This document shows positions 50,401-63,300 of a stretch of 64,000 nt of DNA, piece after piece. The number at the start of each line of letters is the position of its first letter. Position 1 is the stretch's first letter. A model generated the notes under the pieces. The model was not told the DNA's origin, ran no database searches, and was given only the letters and a program-made list of their open reading frames with translations. This DNA is from Campylorhamphus procurvoides. Its lineage: Eukaryota; Chordata; Aves; Passeriformes; Dendrocolaptidae. The DNA lies in the NCBI GenBank assembly GCA_013396655.1, contig WBMV01004890.1:1141025-1205024 (forward strand). Reading direction: 5' to 3'. The translations under genes were made by a program, and so were the position numbers.

Positions 50401-52980
50401 AAAAAAAGGATTTGAACTTCCTTATTTCCTCTGTAGCTTCCCTTATATAGCATACAATATATAGAAAATCACCTAAATTACCAATATGTGTTTCTTCTAA
50501 ATCTTGTCAGACCACATTTTCTGTGTCCTACATGTGGTCTATCATGTATTTTTCTTTCTTGTTGCTATAGAAAGATCTTGTCATATTATTGGGGAAGGAA
50601 GGTGTTAGATGGAGACTCTGTTTGGCAAGAGGCTTTATTCCAGCTGCTAGATGAGTCAAGTGATTCCATAGTCACCCAAATTTATTTTCTCCAGTGTTGC
50701 TGTATCAGTAGCAACAAGGTGTTGTGCTTCTTGTTTGGCTCTAGGAAAGGAAATCAAGCCCTGCCATATGAAATGGCACAAGATATGAGTTGATAATTGT
50801 TGGACATAACCTGTGATACTGTTTTTCTAACTTGGGGAGATTTCTCTGTGAATAGCTCACTGGGTGTGTTTATATGTTTTGGTATGTTAATATGACTTAT
50901 GCATACATTTTTATGACTGTAGGGTTATGTAAAACCATGAGTAGTATTTCAGCTGCTGGATAGACAACGTGGAGCTTAGCAATGATCTTTATATTGGCAT
51001 CTTTTATGTGGATGGAAGGATGGTGTTTCTCTTCACTGAAGTGGCAAAAAGCCAGACCGGTTGGAGAACAAAATATGATAAATGGAAATTCAAAGAACAC
51101 ATTTTTAAATAAGTCAATTTGGTAATTACAATTTGGTGTACCAGTAGATTTTCACAGCGGGGAGGACAGCAGGGAAAGCAAAGAGCGCTAATTTTATTTT
51201 AATTAAGCTTTTCTGTTAATCGAGATCAGAGGATTCTGCCACTAAGTGGGGAAGGAGGAGCAGTGTGATGATAGAGAATTGCTCCATGCTTGACTCTGTC
51301 AAGTGGCATCCATTTCACTGTGGTTATAGCCTGAAGTGCCTTCAAGTGTTGCTGAAGGAGCTGTTCAAGTTGAGAATGAGCATACAAGGAATAGCAAAGG
51401 GCTCACTTGATCTCGGCTTAGTTCCTGGCTTTTATAAATTTCAGAGAGCTCACAGGAATGCCACCCTCTCCTCCCACAAGGAGAAAAAAAATAGAAGAAG
51501 AGTCCTGTTTAGAGGATCAGTGGAGAAAACACAGATTGTTTTTGTAATTTGGATCATTAGAACTCTCTGCATAAACTACAGACACAGTGTTTGGTTTGCA
51601 TCGTGATATGAGTGCCTTGTGGGAAAACGGTCACCATGGTTAGACATGGAAATGTCCCCATCTTCTGCAGCTGCCAGGCCCTCCTCAGTCATGGCTGTGG
51701 TTAGAAATGGAACAGAACCCTTAGCTTTGTATGAGCAAAGGATATTTTCTATGTATAGACTAGTTAAAACCCCAAATCCACTTTTATATAGAAAACAGCT
51801 ATTTTAGGTGACACTGATGTCGCTGTTCCATGTGACTGCACCTAAACATAAGCAGAAACATTGAAACAGAAGAGGGCCCTGTAATGTGCCTTTTCAAAGC
51901 TGACCCCACTGTCCCACTCATACAAACATATTCCTTCAGTTCCTTTCCAAAAGAAATTACTGGCCCAGATTTTTAGCCTGGGTTTGCAGTGTGGCTCTGG
52001 GCTCCTGATTCATCTCCTGGCTGGCTCCCTTAAACTCATCCAGATGAATAGTAAAACCAGTGTTTATTTTTTATAGAAGTCCTAAAGAAAGCTCATGTTC
52101 CAGGAACTAGCTGTGGGCTTGCTGTTCTCTTCTAAAATTTTCTGAACTGCCTCACCAAATACTTGAAATGATAAGAATAGTAAACCTATTATCTGATAAT
52201 TACCTGCTGCGAGCTGACTACTCATTTGCATGTTCTGATCTACATTTGCATTATATAATTCTAATCTTTTGATAATATCCCGGTTATGAAGGGACTTGGC
52301 TTTTTTGTCCTGTTAACTACACTATCAAAAGCTCTTGCAAGAAAAGTTGTGGGTCCAAATGGTAATGGTTGGTCCAGGTGTGTCCAGAGAACAATATCCC
52401 AAGCTGAACCTGCCATTGTAGCACTCAAGCAGTTTTGAGTCAGAGTTGACCTGTAATCGGTGAGCTCTAAAAGAAAAAAGAAATGTCAGAACTCTGTTTT
52501 GGCACATTGTTTAGCTATTGCTTGAAAAAATCGAGTTAGACAGTGGTAGGGCTTCTTTGTGAAGTTACTCTAAAACAATTCACTGAAAACATAAACCAAA
52601 GACTTATCTGGCATAGAGCTCTGTTGAAAATTAATTATTAGCAATTTGCAACGTGAGCCTCTTCTGGAGGTTTTTAAGCTGCCTGTTAGACCCTTGGGAC
52701 TGAGTACTTAGACTTTTTTCAGTTAATTCTATTTATCTTGCTCTCCCACATGATACCTCAGGAAGTCAGGAGGGCCACTTAATCCATTGTTTTAATGGGC
52801 AGTGTAAGGTATTTGTGTTTCAAATTCATGAATTTGCTTCTTGTTAAGGTAGTTTGTTCATAAGTTTTAGTCTGTGTGCAAGAGTATCATTATATCAGAT
52901 AATTCTGCACAGATAATTCATTTCCATGATTTAGGATGTTCTTAATTGCTTTACTGAGGGGAGATTGAGCACCTTTTAAC
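47438..52980. other. noncoding DNA, no gene recognised
   Basis: AT-rich unique sequence with a GC-richer part at 49.7-50.2 kb. Frames up to 132 codons (49438-49836, minus) overlap others and have no domain. A GTGAGT donor-like site at 49494 lacks a good acceptor upstream. Confidence 0.6.
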
Positions 52981-53240
52981 CAAACAGCTGAACGATTTGC
53001 TATGACAATTCTGCCACTGTGCATTCACTTAATTTCCAATTAATCAAACATTCAATAAATCATTAGTATAATTACACCTGCTCAAATATTCCTACCCCAG
53101 CACATTAGCTATGCTCAGGCAGCCTCTTTTACCAGCTGTGGGAATGGATTCATTTGTCTGACCCAGTTGGTTGCACGTCCTTGCTTCTTGTGAGCCTTGA
53201 GAAATGATAGGGCAGAAATCTTAATTATTTATAATCCCAC
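52981..53240. other. candidate conserved noncoding element
   Basis: Contains TTCCAATTAATCAAACATTC and AATCATTAGTATAATTACAC, followed by a mixed-composition stretch with GCAGCCTCTTTTACCAGCTG. The clustering of TAAT cores and absence of repeats suggest a regulatory element. Not verified by alignment. Confidence 0.33.
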
Positions 53241-55689
53241 ACATTCTTTTGATTCGTTGGGCGCACTTTTTGCTTGGATGCCTCTGTAGCAACTTAAACC
53301 AAACATCAGTGGAATAGTGGCTGGTTAATTTGTGAGATTTTAAAATCCTTTTTATTCCCCTACTGTGCCACTTAGCTAATTACACTGCGTCCCCAGGTGC
53401 CCAGTAATTCCCTCCTCACCGTGAATCTACAGCACAGAGCACAGCAATAGAAATGTAGCTGAAGGTGTGTCCTAAAGGGGCTTTACTGAAAGCCAGGGAA
53501 TTGGCCCAACAAACCAACGTTTTAGGACCTGTTTTTTAAAAAAACTTCCACGAGCAGAAATCCACTGATGCCTTCAGAATATGAGTGGAGTTCTGTTTAA
53601 TGTTGGAGGTGAGCAGGGATTTGAGGTAAATCTGCAAGTATTGAAGGAGGGAACTTTGGAACACCTGGGGCACGTGGGTATGGAGATGGGAGACCTGGCC
53701 CCCAGTGAATTGAGGTACAAGTGGATTACTCAGTATTTGTGCCTCCTCATCCCTGCTCTCTTGTTCTAAGCTTTAAATCATATTTAACATGTGTCTTTGT
53801 TGTTAGACTTAAACCAGGACGTGCAATTTCAGTCTCGGTAATATTTTAAATATGAAGCTCTTTATGTGGGTGTGAGCACATTTTAAATCATGCAGCGGAG
53901 GTTCTCTTGCTTCAAAAAAATAGATTTACTAGATTTACTGGTTACAACTTGCCTGTGTTTTATCTTTGAGTTAGGAATTGGAGGAGATTCATAATACTTT
54001 AATCCCTTAGTACAAATAGGTAAGATTTTTTAAAATTAGCTGGAGGTGTCATGATCCATCCAGATAGTAAAATAGGTTAGCTTTCCCCTGGCAACCCATT
54101 CCATATTCTGTTTATACTTTATTTTCCTTTTACTGAATATGCTTTGTATAGCACTAAGGGGAAGTTCTTTAACCTGAAGGGAAAAGGCATCAAAGACTTT
54201 ATCTGGAAAAAAAAAAGGAGATGAGAGAAAGATACACTAATTGGACATTATTTTAATTACTGAAACATTTGTCAAGTTTTTTTCTTATCTGTTAAGAAAG
54301 TTGCTGGTCGAGTGCATCAGCACCTGGGCTCTCTAACCCTCTCAGTGTGTAACAGCACTGAGAGGGAAAGGGTCTGCTCTGGGTCAATGTTTCTTGGCTG
54401 CCCACGGCACAGGGTGTCACGATGTCTGAGCTTGGAGAAAACAGGGAGATTTATTTAGCCATTAAGCTGCATTTGGTTTGGATGTTCTGCCCAGCATTAT
54501 TGGGTAGGAGCTTTGGTAATTGCTGTTGATGCTGCTATTAGTGGCTGGGCATGTGGTACATACAGGCTGTTGCATCTGAGGAGCTGGGCTGGAGTGGCAT
54601 CCAAACATCTCTGCCTAAGATGCACTTGGAGCCTTCTGTGGAATGCATGGAGTGCTGACTAGAAGTTTTAATATCTTGTTTGTTTTTATTTGTGGTTTTG
54701 GAATAGTGCAATACTGGAACATCACCAGATACACTTCCTTACCTTTACAACTTTAAGATTCTCTTTTGCTTCAGTCATGAAAACTGTGATTCGGAAATAT
54801 ATTCTTAAAATTTCACTTCACCCATACATATTTTATAGTCAGTTGTTACATTTCCTTCTACAATTTTCACCCTCTCAAACTGACAGGATTCTTTGTCTAG
54901 CCATTTTATTTTAGTTCCTCTCATCCCCATCCTTTTCACACCTCCAAAATGTCTTCCCAAGTCTGAACTCATTTAGCTTTACTGAAGTTCATTGTAAATA
55001 ATTTATTACCCTGCAACATAACAGTCTAGGAAATTAATCATCATAAACAACAGCAGAGCTTTTAGTTGCCTAGGGAGAGGGTCATAGTCTGAACAGAATC
55101 CTCTTCACCAGTTGAAACATGGATATAAACCTCCACTTTACTTGTCATCACAAGGTCCTTTTCAGGAGTTTCCTTTAAGATTTACCTTTGTTTTATTTTC
55201 TGGCTTATCAAATATACTGTAATGTGTGGGGTTTTTTTCTAAAGTACTTCAGCAGTTTAGTGAAAGTATTATAACATTTGATCTTTTTTAAATTGCCAGG
55301 TTTTTGTTTGACCAGTACTGTGTAGCAGACCTTCTCCTGCATAACAGCTCTTCTCCCTCTGGGTCTTCAAATCTGAGTTCCAGTCCGTTCCATATCTCCA
55401 CATTTCAGCTCCATTCTTCATTCATTTCCCTTCTCTCTGTCTGACAATGGGAACTAACTTTATAGTATTAAATGAATAATATCACAGTGTAACATAGAAT
55501 TATAGCAGGTAATAGCACAGTCAATGCTTGAAAATAAGACAAGCAGAAGTTAAAATGCTCCCAAAACATTCTTACAAAAGACAGGCACAAGGCTAGATGA
55601 AAAAAAGGTCCAATATGGAAATGCACATTTAGGGAAAAACTCATCACTTTAGAACATCATTTAACTGTATCATCTTGATGAGGGCAAAT
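53241..55689. other. noncoding DNA
   Basis: No gene or repeat recognised. A purine-rich run (GGAAAAAAAAAAGGAGATGAG) lies near 54205. Confidence 0.6.
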
Positions 55690-55960
55690 CAGTGTCCATC
55701 ATCCCAAACTCAATTTGAAATAGCAGATCACATTTCCACTCTTCATTATGCAGAACAATTGCATTAATGTTGTTGAGGGTTTCTAGCAGCAGTTAGCAGT
55801 GTGCAGCAGTTACCCAGCTAAAGCATGCCACTGCACAGACAAATCCATTTAGTGCTGTCTGTAATGTAAGATTTATTTCAAATGAAGGGGAATTAGCTTC
55901 CAAAATGGGCCGATTTACTTTTTATGGGCGATTTCAATAAGCAGAACAAACCCAGAGTGG
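55690..55960. other. candidate conserved noncoding element
   Basis: Repeat-free sequence with TTATGCAGAACAATTGCATT (a symmetric, POU/SOX-like arrangement around ACAAT), GCAGCAGTTAGCAG and CCGATTTACTTTTTATGGGC. Called from texture only. Confidence 0.3.
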
Positions 55961-57479
55961 AAGCAGGCACATGGATGAGGGAAGAGTCAAAGGAGATGTG
56001 AAGTGCCTCTGTGTGTGTGTGTTTGTCCCTGGAATCCCTTCTCCCTCTAACCCCATGGACCCTGTGGCACAGGTTTCATCCCTAGAAACTCTTTCCAGGA
56101 GCATTTAGAGAAGGGGAATACTATGAATTTTGTTAAAGGCAGAATATGAGTGTAGAAGACCTGTTTGCACGGGCTGAGAAAGAATTACCAGAGCTGTTAT
56201 TTGTATGACAAATTCTCCCAGCTCTTTATTTTGAGATCTGCAACAATTATGAGTTTTTTTTTAAATTTGGTGTAAGGTTCTGATATCACTCAGATTTCTT
56301 TTTGTTTAGTCCCCTTTTCAAGACTGTATTGTTTTCAAGCTTGTCTTATTTTCAGTATTCTTACTAAATATTCTTATTAGAGCTGAAACAGATCTGCATT
56401 TCCTCTGAAATCTTAATTTATATTATGTGGGTGATAGTCTGAGAAATGAGTAGAATTTTCTGTGAGGACTGTCTGCACCTCCCAATATATTATCAGTAGA
56501 GATTGTTCTAAGAGGTACTTAGAAGACCACCTAATTTCATATTAACAGTTGATTAAACTTAATAATAGAGTGAATTTCATATCAAAGAAGATAATTGTAA
56601 AGTGCTTTGCCTTTTGGAGCCCACAGGAGTTTCTATGGTGATAACTTTAGAGGCTTATAAACATTTTAATGTCGTTTTCTCAGATTAATAAAATTTTTAT
56701 TCTTTTAGAACTATGTTTGGATAGGCTGCAATTAAATGAGTTTTATGAAGCAACTAAATTAAAAGCCATAGTCATCAGTACAGAGTGAATCGTTTGGCCA
56801 GGGTTTCATTTGCACAGTTTTTGTGTGGCCAGATGGGTGTTTGGGTTTGCCATATTCATCAGCAAGGAGTCCCAAAGCATCCCAACATGTGGGTGAGGCC
56901 TGAGCACACGTTTATTCCCAAACCACAAGAACAGCCTCGTTTGTTCTCCCAAAAAGAGCTGATGGTCTTTGTGCTCTCGTTGTAAGGGGAGAGGCAGCTT
57001 CACCTAGCCCAGAATGGCCAGGAAGGTGCTGATTGCCTGGCAGAGTGGTGAGCAGTGATCTGATGCTGCGGGTCCTTCTGGCTCAAAATCATCTGCCACT
57101 TGAGAAGTGTTTGGGAAAAACAAGTGCTTCACAGCTTGAGATGCTAGCGTAAAGGTGATTTTCATCCCAGAGGGCAAAACTGTGCAGTGATCAGTGGCTA
57201 CTGCCTCTACAACTGTAGCACTAGTCCTAAAGGACATGGTGAGCTAAATTCAGTAGGATTTTGGACGGGATTATCAACTGTGCCACTTTCTGATACTGCA
57301 GGAAGGGCAGAAAGGATCAAGAAGAAAACAGGATTTCTTTGCATTGCCTGTAAATCTGTGGCAATAAATACCAAGCAGAAAATAGGCAGATTTGATGTCA
57401 ACAGCAAGGCTGTTTGTGCCAAATAATTTGGGAAGTATTGAGGCACATTTCACCTGGCAGAAATGCACCCAGAGCACTG
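55961..57479. other. noncoding DNA
   Basis: No gene recognised. The right end approaches the CR1 element, whose 5' limit is not sharply visible; some of 57390-57480 may already belong to it. Confidence 0.6.
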
Positions 57480-58083
57480 AGGAGGTCGGGTGCCAACCTG
57501 GTCAGGCAAAGCTGTGCCACTCGGACCAGTTGTATGAGCTCATCTTGTCCTGGGACGGGGCCAATTGGCCACAAGTCAGCAATGCCCTGGAGCCAGGAGG
57601 GACATCCCTGTCCTGGGGGCCTCAGCTCAATATTGGGGCAGTTTGGGGGGACACAGTGTAGGAAAGATCTGACACCATTAGAGAGTGGCCAGAGAAGGGG
57701 AAGGGCCCTGAGGGGAAGTGTGTGAGGGCACTTGGGGTGTTCAGCTGGAGAAGAGGAGCCTGAGGGGGACCTCACTGCAGGGACAGCTTCCTCCTGAGGG
57801 GCAGAGGAGGGGCAGGCACTGAGCTCTGCTCTGCGGGGACCATGGACAGCACCCAGGGAAGGACTGGAGCTGTGTCAGGGCAGGGTTAGGGTGGCTCTGA
57901 GGGAAAGGCTCTTCCCCCCGAGGGGGGGGGGCACAGCCCCAAGGCTGCCAGAGCTCCAGGAGGGTTGGATGATGCTCTGGAGCACAGGGGGTGACTCTTG
58001 GGGATGGGCCTGGGCAGGGCCGAGGGTTGTGGGATGGTCCTTGAGGGTCCCTCCCTACTCAGCATATTCTGTAATTCTGTGAT
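57480..58083 (+). mobile_element. CR1 LINE 3' region, plus strand, internally deleted
   Basis: The block reads in the forward CR1 sense. It has GTATGAGCTCATCTTGTCC, then GGAGCCAGGAGGGACA, then CTCAATATTGGGGCAGTTTG, then GAGAGTGGCCAGAGAAGG, then GCCCTGAGGGGAAGTGTGTG, then GGGTGACTCTTGGGGATGG, and ends in CTCAGCATATTCTGTAATTC plus TGTGAT, the CR1 3' terminus. Relative to the usual order of avian copies a stretch appears deleted after CCTGTCCTGGGGG. A C6-GA-G10 run sits in the middle. It is noncoding. The frames of about 100 codons seen here on both strands are by-products of its GC-rich sequence. The 3' end is sure; the 5' limit is approximate. Confidence 0.9.
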
Positions 58084-58540
58084 CTCACGGTTTGAAAAGA
58101 TTCTTTGCTGTGTTTGGTTTTCCAGGCCCTTCACCTCCTTTATTTTGGCATTTATATACCATGTCCTTCTGAACTGCTTCTCTTTTGTTCTTATTTTTTC
58201 ACAAAGACTTCTCAATCCTTACCCCAGTTTGTGCCAACAAATAGTGATTTTTATGCAACCCTTGTCTAAAAGTAGTTTGTAAATATAGTCATAATTTTCT
58301 TTTTAAGTGTAAAACCTTTTTATGAATGTTTTTCAAAGCTCACATAAACTGTTTCTTTCCAATTTGTGTTGTTTTATTTTATTGCCAGTTAACTTTGGCA
58401 TGGGCTATTCTTTTTTTCAAATAGTTTTTAAAGTGAAGTAATACATAGGTTCTGTTGGCAGGATCAGTTGGCATGTTCTGTTTTTGTGTGTATGAAACCC
58501 ATGTTTTCTTAAAATCTTGAATTAAAAGGTGTCATAGTCA
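58084..58540. other. noncoding DNA
   Basis: T-rich unique sequence following the CR1 terminus. Nothing specific was seen. Confidence 0.6.
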
Positions 58541-58690
58541 TACACACCCACCACCCCTCCAGCCCACAAAGCAAAAACCACAACCCAAACTGGGAAAAAT
58601 CCCACAAAAACAGCCCAAAAACCCAAACTCACCAACCAACCCCCCCCCCCAAAAACACAAAAGCCCCCAAAACAAAACTAACACCAGCTT
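58541..58690 (-). repeat. C/A-rich tract, G-quadruplex potential on minus strand
   Basis: The + strand is almost devoid of T for about 140 bases and consists of runs of A and C, including C11 at 58640-58650. On the minus strand this gives several runs of three or more G (among them G5, G11, G3, G3) separated by T-rich loops, the pattern needed for a G-quadruplex. It may be a decayed simple repeat. Confidence 0.75.
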
Positions 58691-58773
58691 AACTTCTGTA
58701 AATAAATGAATTCTTAGGACAGCTTATGATTTTTCCATTGAACCATCACATTGTATTTTTCTTGTATTTATAG

Positions 58774-58808
58774 AACTATTACACCAATTTGCCATAAAAC
58801 AGTTCCAG
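58774..58808 (+). CDS. weak candidate internal exon (35 nt)
   Basis: A long pyrimidine-rich acceptor (TTGTATTTTTCTTGTATTTATAG) and a CAG|GTAAGG donor enclose 35 nt. The first frame stops; the second gives TITPICHKTVP and the third LLHQFAIKQFQ. It cannot follow the 48-nt candidate at 32022 directly, since phase-0 entry meets a TAA. It is not recognised and may be a pseudo-exon. Confidence 0.22.
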
Positions 58809-60109
58809 GTAAGGACAATCCTGAGGAAATAATGCCCAAGTTCTTAGGCTTCTATGTTGGGCTTGGTGTTTTAAACTTCCAGGAATCATCCAGAGTCCTC
58901 CCCTGTTCTACCAACTTCATATATGGATGAAGTGTGTGTTAACTAATAAAAGTTGCTGCTTTGTGACTTAAGAGAAAATGTAAATTGTTTTACCAGCCCA
59001 GGAGGGGGCAGTAAATTTCTTTTTATTGTTTTTGGAAGCAAGCCCAACATTCTCTCACCCTGAAAGGGTCTTCTCTTAAAAATAGCTTTTTTTTTTTAAT
59101 TAGAAACCAGCATCTTTACTCCACAATTTCTTAGCACTGTCATTGTTTTAACTCTCCTGACAGTCTTTTTGTAGAATAGAAAATTACCAGAACTTTCAAA
59201 ATCAGTTATTTGTAGCTTTGATCTTCAATATATTCAAAATAATCTGTAATAGGATAGGCATTTTAAATATTAAAATTTCATATGTAATTTATTCCATTCT
59301 TTTGTCAGTTTTGTTGAAAATGCTGTGTTTTCAAAGAGCGCTGATGAACTGGAGCAGACTTTCCCTCTGTGCTGAATTCATCTTTTGTTCTCTTTTCTAA
59401 CCCTAATATTCATGTCCATATCTACACAGAAGGATCAAGCTGATTTTAAGTACAGGCTCCCAAATTGCATGTTTGCATTTCTCAGCATGTCACACTGAAA
59501 CAGAAATGAATAGGAGGCAAAAAATGTAGTTTGTATGAATGCACATCATTTATTTTTTGCACAGGTTTTATGATTCCAAGTTCTATTTCTTGGTTGGCTT
59601 GGAGGTAAAATGGGAATGATTACTGGCTCTGAGGAGGAGAAAACAGAAATACAAATGCATTGCCTGTGACAGTGGTTGTAGGAGGACAGTAAGCTCTGGT
59701 AGTCAGTTGATTCTGCAGAGCTTTCCTTTTGCTCCTGGGCAAAGTTATTAGCATGAAATTTCAGGTACAATTAAAGTAGCATTGTGATTCCAAATAACCT
59801 ACTTGGAAGTTTTCACTGTTTTTAAGTCCAGAAATTTCTAGGGAAAAATCCCACAAAACATAATCATAGTTGGTCCATAAGTTCATCCCAGAGGGAGTAG
59901 GAATAGTACTTTTTACCTTGGTGCTGCTCAAATGGGATATTTTTATAAGGGTGGTGGTGTTATTATTTTTAATAATTATTTTAGGCTACATCCTCCTAAG
60001 TTAGGGAGGAACTTTTTAAAGCCCTGGCTGCGTGTTCTGCTCCACCTGAGCACTTGAATTGTGCCTCCCGTGCCCTCACAGTGGAAATGTTTCTCCAAAC
60101 AACTTTATT
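58809..60109. other. noncoding DNA
   Basis: AT-rich unique sequence with a T10 run near 59090. No gene or repeat recognised. Confidence 0.6.
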
Positions 60110-60380
60110 TCTCTTGAAAGCCCTGTAATTTCTCTGTTTAAAATGTGTGCGGCTGATGGTTCATGACCCATGTTGTGCACAAACAGCACCAGTTTATTCC
60201 TTCTCAAGGACAAGCTGCTGCTGGAAAATTACTTGCAAAGTGCTGTTTGCATTTCAATGTCTTATTTATTGGTTTTACTACTACTATAGTTATTATACAC
60301 TATAATTATTACTTTGTGAAAAAATAACTCCGTCTTCTTAATGCTGTTTGCGGAGTTAGAGGCTGCTGATGGGAAAAATA
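60110..60380. other. candidate conserved noncoding element
   Basis: Contains GTGCGGCTGATGGTTCATGA, GCAAAGTGCTGTTTGCATTT (ATTTGCAT-like octamer context on the minus strand) and a short direct echo of GCTGTTTGC at 60243 and 60344. Repeat-free and mixed in composition. Called from texture only. Confidence 0.3.
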
Positions 60381-63300
60381 GAATTATTTCATATGGAAAT
60401 GTGTCTGAAATAAATTCTAGCCTAGAAATTTAGAATAGGAGTGGGCTGGAAGAGTGTGAGAGAAACTTTGTGAGTGACTTGAATTAATAAATGCAGTATA
60501 GATTCTGAGTAAGTGCCAACAACATTGAATACAATAGCTCTGTGTAGAGCTGAAACTCTCCGACCAAAGTTATCCAAATCAGGTGCCTAAAGTTGCATAT
60601 GTAAATGTAAGTGATTTGATTTCCAGAGTGGGAGTCGATGGGAGTCTGTGGGAATTGCTTATGGTTCCCAGCTGTTAAAATAGATTGCTTGGACATAGTT
60701 GAACCTTTCCCAACAGATTTGAGCAGCTTGGCCCAATACAGGGTGGGTCCTATGTCATTGCATTTATAGGTGAAATGTAATACCAGAGTTTAATGAAAAA
60801 ATAGAGTTGTCCTGCAGTGGTCTTTTGCCTTTTCTCAATGTGTGACCTCAATGACATCCTCCTCCTTTCCTTTTCAAAGGTTAGGGACCCGAGCACTTGG
60901 TGACTTTATTTGCCTTTAACTCAGGAAAAAGTAATACATTATATAATACAATTATTTAAAATGTCTGTTTTATATATAATAGCTAATAAATGCAACATCT
61001 CTTTCCAGTGTTTCCTCAAAAGCGAAGGGAAAACTCTGGACTCTTACAGATGGGTTTTACCTCCTATTTGTGGGCACCTCACAATGTAGTTACGTAGCTT
61101 AGGGAGGGGCTTCAATTGAGTAGCCAGGAACATCCCTTTGAACAATCCTATTTGTTTGTTCAGTAAGGAGCTCTTGTTTAATCTGTATTTTCTAATTTAA
61201 GGTTTTCTAAGATTCCTTATGCTTGTTGCTGCCTGGAATTCGGAGTGAGGGATCTAATGGTCTGTCTGTGCCCCTGTGTACTCTAACTGTCCTGAAGTGT
61301 CAAGGGAAATGAATGAAGTTGGGTCCTACATTTCATGAATTTTCCAGCTCCAGCATTCTTTATGCATTTTCTTTACTCTCTAGGAATGCTATCTCCTTAA
61401 GCAGCAACACCACTGAAGCTATTTTTAAATCACTATTGAGAATTGTTACTTACCAATATTATGCATTTTTCATTAATTTACGGTTTTCAAGATTTCTTTA
61501 ATTCTTACTAGACCTGAGATATTTCCTACTCCACTTTGTGTGTGGAATTGCTTGCTCTGTTTCACTACCTCTGACTGGAGGCACACGATGGTACTGGAAT
61601 ATAAATGACATTCATCAGAACTTGGAAAATTCAATAATCAAAGTGGGGAAATGAGCTTAAGCACAAACTCATCAAAGAGGAACTTCAGTCCATTTTTCTT
61701 TTTATAGCTTAGTGTTGAAAGAGATGAAGATAGTGCTTTCTGAAACAGTGATACATAGCAAATAGCCTGTTACTTTCAAAACAATATGTCATTATTCTGT
61801 ATTAAAAAAGGTTACTTTTAGATCTTTCTGTCTTCATAAGCTTCCTAACTATAGCTAATGTCTGATATTGATTCTGAATAATTTAAATGGCAATAAAATT
61901 GGGTTTTCATGACAGTCAGTCAGAGACATTTTATATTTAATGTTCATTTAAAGAAACATAGTGCCTTCTTACCTTCTGAATTTCAAAGCCATTAAAGTAA
62001 TTGCAGGTCGTTAAGCTAAATTTCTTTGAATAATCAGGACAGTTAATCTAATTCATACACCATTCAAACCAATGGGCAGGAAAGATTGGACTGCCAGGCA
62101 TGGATTTTGGAGAGATTCACCAGGTGAGTCTTCAGCTGTGCTTATCAGCATTTCCTTAGGAACAATCACCCCCACACTTCAAATTTTTGGAACTTGAAAT
62201 TGTGTTCCACTTTGGTGTTTTGAAAATGAATAGTCTTCAGAAGAGAGGAGGCTTAAGAGGATTGTTTTCATTCCATTGGAGCAGCCAAATCACTGTGTAG
62301 CCATAGAGATCTTTATTGTGAGCTACAATTCATGTTTCCAGAACTTAATTTATGGAGTTGTTAACTGCCACAAAACCAGGCTCATATGATGTGTCATGCT
62401 TAGCAGGTGTTTTGTTTTAGTGTGAAGGAAGTTGGATTGCAAATGTGTAAATAAATAATTTGTAAATAATTAAAGGCATCTATATTGTATCAGGAGAATG
62501 GATACCTGTCCTCTCTCAACATTATTGCTGAAGCTGCTGATGAATCTGGGTAAGACAATGAGTTGGTGACATAAAAGACTTGAAGTTGCTCATTTTGCAG
62601 ACAAGAGCAGAGTGTGACCGTGTGTCTGTGCCAGGCTGTGCCCAAGTCTCTGCAGTTCCTTCCCAAACATCCCCACCCCAAGGACACGGGACAAATATTG
62701 ACCATCTTGGACTGCCCCATTCATTGATGGACAAGAAGCTGAGAGTCTCTGGAGTCTTGGGCATTGTTACACTGGTGTGTTTTAAGAAAGACAATGGTTT
62801 TGATCTCTGTGCTTTGAGGTGTGCTGAATGGCTGCAATTTCTGTGTGGAACAGGAGACAACCAAGTGTTCCTAAGAGCAGAGAAGGGGTAGCACCAGATC
62901 CCTGTCCAACAGGTCTGCTCTGCAACGAGGATGCTTTAAATGAAGACAAAATTCCATCAGTTTGTCCTGGCAAGAAAACAAGTGATGTTTTGGACTTTGC
63001 ACATCAGTTCCTGCTGCACCAAACCCCCCTAAAGGCACTCAGATCTGCCAGCACAGGGGCTGTTGCAGCTCCTCTCTCTCAGGTTCTTTGTACCCAGCAC
63101 ATCTCTTGGCTCTGCCTACACCTTTGCAGCAGTGTTTCATAATTGGGGCCTTACACTCCAATCCACACTGCTTTAAATAAGTTCCAATTTTCATAACAAT
63201 AGGCTATAATAAAGTTAGGGGGTTTATGTTCTCTAAGGAAAGCCATAAAGCAGCTGGATTATTTTTATTCTTTGCAGGAGGTACAATGTGCTTGGGGAAA

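Noticed and set aside
57398..57775. Overlapping frames of about 100-125 codons on both strands
   Set aside because: They lie largely in the 3' part of a CR1 element, which is noncoding, and the reading frames are by-products of its GC-rich sequence.
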